Translations under genes and position numbers: made by a program
The notes under the pieces: model-generated
Told to the model about the DNA's origin: nothing
Database searches by the model: none
Seen by the model: the letters and a program-made list of their open reading frames with translations, nothing else
Source: Streptomyces massasporeus
GTDB taxonomy: Bacteria > Actinomycetota > Actinomycetes > Streptomycetales > Streptomycetaceae
Reading direction: 5' to 3'
DNA: 64,000 nt
Assembly: GCF_014648995.1 (NCBI RefSeq)
Contig: NZ_BMSE01000018.1
Location: forward strand, 62,001 to 126,000
Shown: positions 50,170 through 57,100 of the stretch, in pieces
How positions within the stretch are numbered: the stretch's first letter is position 1
Layout: the number at the start of each line of letters is the position of its first letter

Positions 50170-52362
50170 TCAGCCGTGGAAGCCGGCTGTCTCCGGTTCC
50201 CGGACCGCCCGGGGCGGTTGCACCGGCTCCTCCGCGGGGCCCTCGACCGAGACGCGGGGCAGCGCCCGGTCCAGCCGGCGGGGCAGCCACCAGTTGGCCC
50301 GTCCGCACAGGTGCATCAGCGCCGGCACCACGACCATGCGGATCAGCAGGGCGTCCAGGGCCACGGCCACGGCGAGGCTGACGCCGAACTCGGAGATGAC
50401 CCGCATGCCGCCGAACACGAAGGAGCCGAAGACACACACCATGATGGTCGCGGCGACGGCGATCACCTTCCCCGTCTCCGCCTGCCCGACCCGGACCGCA
50501 CGACCGCTGTCACCGGTGTGCGCCCACTCCTCTCGCATCCGGCTGACCAGGAAGACCTGGTAGTCCATGGACAGGCCGAACATGATGCCGACGACCAGGA
50601 TCGGCACGAACGACTCGATCGGCCCGGCCGCGCCCAGCCCGAGCAGTCCGGCACCGAAGCCGTACTGGAAGACCACCACGATCGCGCCGAAGGCCACCCC
50701 GATGCTGAGGATGTTCAGCAGCGCGCCGACCGCCGGAATGAGCAGACTGCGGAAGGCGACCGTCAGCAGCAGGAAACCGAGAGCCGCGATCACCAGCACG
50801 AACACCGGAAGCTTGCCCATCAGGACCGACGCGAAGTCGTCGTTGCTCGCGGTGACGCCACCCACGTAGACCTTCATCGACGTCCCCTGCTCCACCCCGG
50901 GGATCACGTCGTCACGCAGGTGGTGGATCAGGTCGGAGGTGGCCTCGGACTGCGGGGACGTCGTCGGGACGACGGATATCACCCCGACCGTCTGCCCCTC
51001 CTTCATCGGCTGGGCGCCCACACCTGCGACACCGTCGACCTGCTCGAGAGCGGTGACGAGCTTCGCCGCGGCGGCCTTGCCCGCGGTGTCGGGTGCCTGG
51101 ACCGCGAGGACGAGCGGGCCGTTGACGCCCGGTCCGAACCCGTCGGCGATCATGTCGTACGCCTGACGGTTCGTCGACGTCGTGGGCAGGTTGCCGTCGT
51201 CGGACGCACCCAGCCGCAGGGAGAGCGTCGGCAGCGCGAGCGCCGCGAGCACCACGAGACCGACCAGACCCAGCACCTTGGGCCGCGCCTGGACGCGTTC
51301 GGCCAGGCGGCCCCACAGCCCGGTGCCATCCGACGGGAGCGCTCCGAGTCCGGCGAGGGCTCGGCGCTCGGCGCGGCCGAGGATCCTCGTCCCGATCATG
51401 CCGAGCAGCGCGGGCAGCAGGGTGATGGCGGCCAGGACGGTCAGGACGACGGTGATCGCCGCGCCGATCGCCATGCCGTTGATGATGCCGACGTTCAAGG
51501 TGAGCATGCCCAGCAGCGCGACCACGACGGTCAGCCCGGCGAACACCACGGCCCGGCCCGAGGTGTTGAGGGACTTGGCGACCGACTCGGCCACGCCCAT
51601 GCCCGCCAACAGGTTGCCGCGGTGCCGGTTGACGATGAACAGCGCGTAGTCGATGCCCACGCCCAGACCGATCAGCGAACCCAGGGTCAGCGTGGTGTCG
51701 GAGAGGGTGACGGCATGGCTGAGCAGCATCACCGCGACCGCGGAGGTGCCGACGCCGGCGATGGCCGTGATGATCGGCAGCGCCGCCACCCAGACCGCCC
51801 GGAACACGAACAGCAGCACGATGAAGGCCAGGACGATGCCCATGGCGTCGGCGACCGCGTTCGGCTCCGGGTTGACGGTGAACGCCTGCCCGTTGAGCGC
51901 GATGTGCAGACGCTCCGACTCGGGAGCCGTCGCGAGGTCCTTCACCCGGTCGATCCGGGCGTCCTCGACACCGTCGTCGAACGCGACCGTGGCGTAGGCG
52001 GTCCTGCCGTCCTTGCTGACCTGGGCCTTGCCGGCGGAGGTGTAGGGGTCGGTCACCGAGGCCACGCCCGGGGCCTCGGCGATGCGCTCCAGCGCTCCCG
52101 CCATCGCCCGCTCGGCCGCACCGTCGGTGACCTTGCCGTCGCTCACCTGCCAGACGACCCGGCCACTCTTGCCCGCCGCGCTGCTCGCGCCCTTCTGCAG
52201 CAGAGCCGTCGCCCTCGCCGAGTCGGTGTCCTGGGAGAGCGGGCTGTTGCCGAAGCTGCTGCCGGCCGCGCCGACCGCCCCGCCCAGGGCGATCAGCAGG
52301 CCCACCCAGGCCAGGACGACGGCGAGCCGGTGCCGGTGGCACCAGCGGGCGAGAGGGGACAT
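50170..52362 (-). CDS. MMPL/RND-family transporter
   Basis: A 730-residue transporter with two repeated halves, each with a long extracytoplasmic loop and a cluster of helices (12 in total). Signatures include SLIGLGVGIDYALFIVNRHR and GIMFGLSMDYQVFLVSRMRE, the MMPL proton-relay regions. ATG 52362 has GGAAAGG upstream. MMPL proteins export lipids or hydrophobic compounds; in Streptomyces many are linked to resistance or metabolite export. It is followed by a two-component system in the same direction, likely regulating it. It is far from the lipid-type PKS operon, and no link is shown. Confidence 0.93.
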   Translation of the reverse strand: MSPLARWCHRHRLAVVLAWVGLLIALGGAVGAAGSSFGNSPLSQDTDSARATALLQKGASSAAGKSGRVVWQVSDGKVTDGAAERAMAGALERIAEAPGVASVTDPYTSAGKAQVSKDGRTAYATVAFDDGVEDARIDRVKDLATAPESERLHIALNGQAFTVNPEPNAVADAMGIVLAFIVLLFVFRAVWVAALPIITAIAGVGTSAVAVMLLSHAVTLSDTTLTLGSLIGLGVGIDYALFIVNRHRGNLLAGMGVAESVAKSLNTSGRAVVFAGLTVVVALLGMLTLNVGIINGMAIGAAITVVLTVLAAITLLPALLGMIGTRILGRAERRALAGLGALPSDGTGLWGRLAERVQARPKVLGLVGLVVLAALALPTLSLRLGASDDGNLPTTSTNRQAYDMIADGFGPGVNGPLVLAVQAPDTAGKAAAAKLVTALEQVDGVAGVGAQPMKEGQTVGVISVVPTTSPQSEATSDLIHHLRDDVIPGVEQGTSMKVYVGGVTASNDDFASVLMGKLPVFVLVIAALGFLLLTVAFRSLLIPAVGALLNILSIGVAFGAIVVVFQYGFGAGLLGLGAAGPIESFVPILVVGIMFGLSMDYQVFLVSRMREEWAHTGDSGRAVRVGQAETGKVIAVAATIMVCVFGSFVFGGMRVISEFGVSLAVAVALDALLIRMVVVPALMHLCGRANWWLPRRLDRALPRVSVEGPAEEPVQPPRAVREPETAGFHG

Positions 52363-52456
52363 CGACGAGCCTTTCCAGAGGAAACACGGGCCGGAACTCC
52401 GGCACACCGCAACGCTCGCAGTCCGCTGGTCTCTCGTCGTTGGCCGACCGCAGACA

Positions 52457-52488
52457 CTTGCCCCTACTGCGATCGCAGTAGGGGCAAG
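52457..52488. terminator. 32-bp perfect palindrome after the rhamnogalacturonan lyase gene
   Basis: CTTGCCCCTACTGCGA (52457-52472) is followed immediately by its exact complement (52473-52488). It begins 20 bp after the lyase stop codon and 95 bp before the MMPL start, all on the minus strand. Folding with an 8-nt loop would make a strong terminator. An operator role for the MMPL gene is also possible. Confidence 0.65.
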
Positions 52489-52508
52489 AGCCCGAGGCTC
52501 AAGGTGGG

Positions 52509-54410
52509 TCAGGGTGTGTAGACCGTCGGCCGGGGGGCCGTCGGCATCGCGTTGCCGATGAAGAAGCTCGGGTGCGGGGGCTGGTTGTAGGCGGTGTTCT
52601 GCCAGGCCAGGGCCGTGCGGTACTGCGTGTCGTGGAGCAGGGTGGTGATCTTGGTGCTGGTCTGGTGCGGAGTCGAGTAGATCCTCAGCGCCCGGTTGTC
52701 GCCGGTACGCCAGACGACCTCCTCGCGCCAGTCGCCGAGGATGTCACCCGACAGGACCGGGGTGGACTTGGTGCCGTTGTTGGAGGCGACGCCGGATCCG
52801 GTGAGCAGCCGGGTGTCACCGGAGGTGCCGTACTTGTCGATGCGCGTGCCGTCGAGGAGTTCGCGGACGGGGTCGCCGTCCCACCAGGACAGGAAGTTGA
52901 TGCTGGAGGGCTCCCGGCCCAGGGAGGCACCGGTGGCGGAGCGCAGGGTGGTGTCGGATGCGGACCAGGCCTCTGCACCCGGGCTGCCGGCGTAGATGTC
53001 ACCGGCGACGCCGCGGCCGTTGTCGGAGCCCGACGCCGTCTGCCACAGCCGCGTACCCGTGCGGGCGTCGGCCATCCAGGAGCCGGGCTTGCCGGCGTCC
53101 TCCGAGACCTTGAAGTACTCCAGACCCGGACGGGACGGGTTGAGGTCGCCGACGTGGCCGGCGTCGCCGTGACCCAGCCTGGTGGTCCACAGGCCGTTGC
53201 CGTTGTCGTCGACGGTCATCGCGCCGTAGACGATCTCGTCCTTGCCGTCGGCGTCGACGTCGGCGATGGACAGGCTGTGGTTGCCCTGGCCGTCGTAGCC
53301 CTTGCCGCTGTTGCTGGAGGAACTGGTGTCGAAGGTCCAGCGGCGGGTGAAGGCGCCGTTCCGCCAGTCCCAGGCGGCGATCACCGATCGGGTGTAGTAG
53401 CCCCGCGCCATGATCAGCGAGGGGCGGGCGCCGTCCAGGTAGGCGGTGCCGGCGAGGAAGCGGTCGACGCGGTTGCCGTAGTTGTCGCCCCAGGAGGAGA
53501 CGGTGCCGCGGCCCGGGACGTAGTCGACGCTCTGCATCGCCTTGCCCGTCCGGCCGTTGAACATCGTCAGGTACTCGGGCCCGGACAGGACGTAGCCGCT
53601 GGAGTTGCGGTGGTCGGCGGAGGAACTGCCGATGACCGCACCGGTGCCGTCGCGGGTGCCGTCGGCGGTCTTCATGGCGACCTCGGCCTTGCCGTCGCCG
53701 TCGTAGTCGTAGACCTGGAACTGCGTGTAGTGGGCGCCGGAGCGGATGTTGGGGCCCAGGTCGATGCGCCACAGGCGGGTGCCGTCGAGCTTGATGCCGT
53801 CGACGATGGTGTTGCCGGTGTAGCCGGACTGGGAGTTGTCCTTGGCGTTGGTGGGCTGCCACTTCAGGACGAGGTCCAGGGCGCCGTCGCCGTCGAGGTC
53901 GCCGACCGAGGCGTCGTTGGCGTCGTAGGTGTAGGCCGAGTTGCCCGGAGCGGTGCCGCCCGCGGGCGGGGAGATCGGCACGTCCTTGTAGCCCGTGCGG
54001 AACTGGACCGCGGGCGCGGACGCCGCCTGCTCGCTGCCGTTCACCACCGCGCGCACCGTGTAGTCGGCCGAGTCGGCGCCGCCCGGGTCGAAGTAGTTCG
54101 TCGAGGCGGTGACGGGTGAGGAGTTGAGTCTCGTGCCGCCGCGGTAGACGTTGAACGACACGTCGTTCGGGTCGGTCGCCAGCCACCGCCAGGACACCAG
54201 GTTTCCGCTGCCGGTGTGCACGCTGGTCATTCCGCGGTCGAGCTTCTCGACCTGCCGGGCGGTCGCCGCGTGCGCGCTCTGCGGCAGTGCGACGAGTGCG
54301 GAGACGGCCAATGCGGCGGCGGAGAGGCAGCCGACGAAACGGCTGCCCGTCCGGTGGGGCGATCGCCGCGGTCGTGGCGTGGTGCGGGGACGCCTGTGCG
54401 AGTCGGTCAC
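52509..54410 (-). CDS. Secreted rhamnogalacturonan lyase (PL11)
   Basis: A 633-residue exported enzyme with a long Arg-rich signal peptide (hydrophobic part FVGCLSAAALAVSALVALPQ). RQVEKLDRGMTSVHTGSGNL with VSWRWLATDPNDVSFNVYRG is the PL11 N-terminal domain. An eight-blade propeller carries calcium-binding repeats such as DLDGDGALDLVLKW, DYDGDGKAEVAMKTADGT and DVDADGKDEIVYGAM. It cleaves the rhamnogalacturonan I backbone of pectin by beta-elimination. GTG 54410 has GGAGG 5-6 bp upstream; an ATG at 54449 would overlap the operator. It is divergent from the SGNH acetylesterase-like gene. Confidence 0.94.
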   Translation of the reverse strand: MTDSHRRPRTTPRPRRSPHRTGSRFVGCLSAAALAVSALVALPQSAHAATARQVEKLDRGMTSVHTGSGNLVSWRWLATDPNDVSFNVYRGGTRLNSSPVTASTNYFDPGGADSADYTVRAVVNGSEQAASAPAVQFRTGYKDVPISPPAGGTAPGNSAYTYDANDASVGDLDGDGALDLVLKWQPTNAKDNSQSGYTGNTIVDGIKLDGTRLWRIDLGPNIRSGAHYTQFQVYDYDGDGKAEVAMKTADGTRDGTGAVIGSSSADHRNSSGYVLSGPEYLTMFNGRTGKAMQSVDYVPGRGTVSSWGDNYGNRVDRFLAGTAYLDGARPSLIMARGYYTRSVIAAWDWRNGAFTRRWTFDTSSSSNSGKGYDGQGNHSLSIADVDADGKDEIVYGAMTVDDNGNGLWTTRLGHGDAGHVGDLNPSRPGLEYFKVSEDAGKPGSWMADARTGTRLWQTASGSDNGRGVAGDIYAGSPGAEAWSASDTTLRSATGASLGREPSSINFLSWWDGDPVRELLDGTRIDKYGTSGDTRLLTGSGVASNNGTKSTPVLSGDILGDWREEVVWRTGDNRALRIYSTPHQTSTKITTLLHDTQYRTALAWQNTAYNQPPHPSFFIGNAMPTAPRPTVYTP

Positions 54411-54434
54411 GGGGGCCTCCGGGACGTGGGGGTA

Positions 54435-54448
54435 TGGGAACGCTCCCA
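54435..54448. promoter_or_regulatory. LacI/CebR-type operator
   Basis: TGGGAACGCTCCCA matches the 14-bp CebR-type palindrome TGGGAGCGCTCCCA at 13 positions. It lies 25 bp before the lyase GTG start, where a LacI-family repressor would block transcription or early elongation. No LacI-family gene is in the window. Confidence 0.7.
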
Positions 54449-54806
54449 TGGGGAGGGAGCGTAAGAACGAGCTGATGCCTCGTCAAGGATTCTGTCCAGT
54501 CGGATGTTCGCCCCTGTTCGGATCCGTGAGGTTCTCGGTTCCGATGGATTGACAGTGAGGTGGAGCGCCTTGAACACTGCGTGATGCGCCTCGCGGGTCA
54601 ACTGTGGTCGAAGGCAGTCGAACTGGTCGACCGGATGTGAACTCAGGCGCTGAACGCGGCAGTTCGTGTTTCACCGCACCCGCACCCTTCCCCCTTTGAT
54701 GATGGAGCGCCCTCTCGTGCTCCTCATGTTGTGAACGATCCCAGCATGTAGGGACGGATCACGGATCACCGGCCATGTCCCCGACCCCTGCCCCCAGAGG
54801 GAACGC
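54449..54806. other. Divergent promoter region of the pectin genes
   Basis: About 360 bp between the lyase operator and the SGNH hydrolase ATG. It is less GC-rich than its surroundings and holds a TTGACA hexamer near 54549-54554. No gene, RNA or second copy of the CebR-like box was seen. Confidence 0.45.
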
Positions 54807-55673
54807 ATGAAGAACTTACGGACCGTCATCACCGCCGCGCTGGTGATCGCCCTGTCGAGCCTCGGACTCGGCGCCGCCTCCGCGGCCGACAGCACCGCGA
54901 AGCACTGCACCGGCACATCCGGCACCGTGGCACCCGCGACGCGAGCCGCCGCCCAGCCGGTCACCGTGTGGCTGGCCGGCGACTCGACCATGGCCAATCC
55001 CGGCTCCGCCCGCTGCCCCGTCGGCTGGGGCAGCCAGTTCGACGCCCTGTTCACCCCCGACGTCACCGTCAGGAACCAGGCCGTGGGTGGCCGCAGCATC
55101 CAGACCTGGCTGTACGAGGGGAACGTCAGCGGTACCAAGGGCTCGGACGGCGAATGCCGCCTCACCTCCACCGCGTACTCCGCACGCTGGCAGGCGATGC
55201 TGAACGCGAGCACCGGGATGAAGGCGGGCGACTACCTGTTCATCCAGTTCGGCATCAACGACTCCTCCTCGACCTGCCCCCGGCACGTCGGCCCCGCCCG
55301 CTACCGGCAGTTGATGACCACGATGGTGCAGGCCGCCCTAGCCCGGGGAGCGCACCCGGTGCTGCTCACCCCGGTGGCGGCCATCACCTGCTCCGGCGGC
55401 ACCGCGACGAAGAACCGCGGCTTCGTGAACGAGACCTTCGCCGTCGGATCCGCCACCGGGACGCCGGTCGTCGACCTGCAGTCGCTGAGCGTCTCGCTCT
55501 ACAACAGCCTGCGCTTCTGCCCGCACAACGGCGACTACGGCTCGGGGCCCGTGGGCGCCTTCTTCTGCAACGATCACACCCACTTCGAGACGTACGGCGC
55601 ACAGCGGATCGCCGGGCTCGTCGCCGGGGACGTGCGCAGGCAGAACCTCCCGCTCGCCGGCTATCTCGGGTAG
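54807..55673 (+). CDS. Secreted SGNH hydrolase, rhamnogalacturonan acetylesterase-like
   Basis: A 288-residue protein with signal peptide MKNLRTVITAALVIALSSLG and cleavage after Ala-Ser-Ala-Ala near residue 27. SGNH blocks are all present: LAGDSTMANPG (Ser), NQAVGGRSIQTW (Gly), FIQFGINDSS (Asn) and FCNDHTHFETYGAQ (Asp-His). This order matches rhamnogalacturonan acetylesterases, which remove acetyl groups from pectin and so expose the backbone to the lyase encoded divergently 396 bp away. Six or more cysteines in the mature part could form disulfides. AGAGGGA precedes the ATG. Confidence 0.9.
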   Translation: MKNLRTVITAALVIALSSLGLGAASAADSTAKHCTGTSGTVAPATRAAAQPVTVWLAGDSTMANPGSARCPVGWGSQFDALFTPDVTVRNQAVGGRSIQTWLYEGNVSGTKGSDGECRLTSTAYSARWQAMLNASTGMKAGDYLFIQFGINDSSSTCPRHVGPARYRQLMTTMVQAALARGAHPVLLTPVAAITCSGGTATKNRGFVNETFAVGSATGTPVVDLQSLSVSLYNSLRFCPHNGDYGSGPVGAFFCNDHTHFETYGAQRIAGLVAGDVRRQNLPLAGYLG

Positions 55674-55783
55674 CGCCGCGATCCGGTCGGAAGGGGCTGA
55701 CTAGCATGGCTGTCGGCATCCGAAGAGGCCGTGCCGGCTCCTGGCCGGCCGGCACCGGCAGAGGGCAGGAAAGGCGCAGCACG

Positions 55784-56491
55784 ATGACGGGGCTCAGCGA
55801 CGCCGTCGCACTCGACGACCCGGTGGGCGAGTCGCTCCGCGGGCATCACGCACATCTCGCCCGGCGGCTCGGCGGCGCCGTCACCTACGTACCCGGAGTC
55901 GCGACCTTCTCCGCGGTGCCGGCCGAACCGGACGCGGAGGCATGGGCCGACCTGGCGAAGCTCCTGGGCCCGGGTGAGTTCGCCGACATGTTCAGCTGCC
56001 CGGCGACTCCGCCGTCGGACTGGGAGCCGGTCTTCGTGATGGAGGGCCGCCAGCTCATCTGGGCCGGTGACGGCGACCCGGAGCTGTCTCGCGCCGCGTC
56101 CGACTCCGGCGTGGTCGAACTCGGGGCGGAGAGCGTGCCCGAGATGCTCGACCTCGTCGAGCGGACCCGCCCGGGACCCTTCTGGCCCCGGACGCACGAG
56201 CTCGGCACTTACCTCGGCATCCGCGACGGCGGTGCACTGGTGGCGATGGTGGGGGAGCGGCTGAGGCCTCCCGGGTGGACCGAGATCAGCGCCGTCTGCA
56301 CCGCACCCGAGGCGCGCGGGCAGGGCCACGCGGTCCGTCTGGTGCGCGCACTCGTCGCCCGCGTCGTCGCCCGCGGCGACCGTCCCTTCCTGCACGTGGC
56401 CGAGGCCAACACCGGCGCCCTCGCACTCTACGAACGGCTGGGCTTCGAGACCCGGAAGCACGTGACGTTCCGCGGATTCCGCACGCCGTGA
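55784..56491 (+). CDS. GNAT-family N-acetyltransferase
   Basis: A 235-residue protein with the acetyl-CoA-binding GNAT domain in its C-terminal half: AVCTAPEARGQGHAVRLVRAL (motif A, R-x-x-G-x-G/A) and HVAEANTGALALYERLGFET. The N-terminal half is the extra domain seen in the FR47-like group. AGGAAAGG precedes ATG 55784. It follows the acetylesterase gene by 110 bp; no metabolic link is evident. The substrate is unknown. Confidence 0.9.
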   Translation: MTGLSDAVALDDPVGESLRGHHAHLARRLGGAVTYVPGVATFSAVPAEPDAEAWADLAKLLGPGEFADMFSCPATPPSDWEPVFVMEGRQLIWAGDGDPELSRAASDSGVVELGAESVPEMLDLVERTRPGPFWPRTHELGTYLGIRDGGALVAMVGERLRPPGWTEISAVCTAPEARGQGHAVRLVRALVARVVARGDRPFLHVAEANTGALALYERLGFETRKHVTFRGFRTP

Positions 56492-56740
56492 GGGACTGAT
56501 GAGGGACTGACCCGGCGACGGGCCATCGGGTGACGCGGACCGGTCCAGGCTGCTGAGGATCGGCGCGCGCCGAGGTTCCGGGCGGGGACGCACGCCCGGC
56601 GCTACGGCGTCCGCGAACGGCCATGCGACGTGTCAGAAACGCGGTGGAGTTCCTGACGATTCGCTCGTCGAGGCCAAGCCGCGGTGCGGACAGGATGTCT
56701 CGTCGACACCCGCACAAGCCGGTCCACCCAGGAGTCACTC

Positions 56741-57091
56741 ATGACCACGTTCGTTCACGTCCCCGCGTCGAGGATCACCGGAGACCTCGAGCCGATGGGT
56801 CAGCGCCCGGGCGCGGACTCCGGCGACCCGCAGTTGGGTCTTCTGCGTTTCGACACCGACGGGACGGTCCGTGCCGGTGTGTGGGAGTCCCGGCCCGGCG
56901 GGTGGCCCGTCGTGGAGCGTGCGGACACCGAGACCTGCTACATCCTGAGCGGCCGGGCGCTCGTCACCGACGCCGCCACCGGAGAGACCTTCGAGATCTC
57001 CGCCGGAGACGTCATCGTCCAGCCCCAGGGCTGGTCCGGCCGCTGGGACGTCAAGGAGACGATCCGCAAGGTGTACAGCATCGGCCTGTGA
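56741..57091 (+). CDS. Cupin-domain protein (EutQ/DUF861-like)
   Basis: A 116-residue single cupin. AGVWESRPGGWPVVERADTE with TCYILSGRALVTD and ISAGDVIVQPQGWSGRWDV follow the DUF861 pattern (C-terminal Trp-rich WSGRWDVKE). CAGGAG precedes the ATG. The function in this family is uncertain; most are small metal or sugar-binding enzymes. It converges on the SpoIIE-type gene with only 9 bp between stops. Confidence 0.85.
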   Translation: MTTFVHVPASRITGDLEPMGQRPGADSGDPQLGLLRFDTDGTVRAGVWESRPGGWPVVERADTETCYILSGRALVTDAATGETFEISAGDVIVQPQGWSGRWDVKETIRKVYSIGL

Positions 57092-57100
57092 CGGCGTGAC

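Noticed and set aside
50170..52362. The MMPL transporter as the MmpL3-like exporter of the lipid system
   Set aside because: It is nearly 40 kb away and followed by its own two-component system; the family is large and varied, so the name alone is no evidence.
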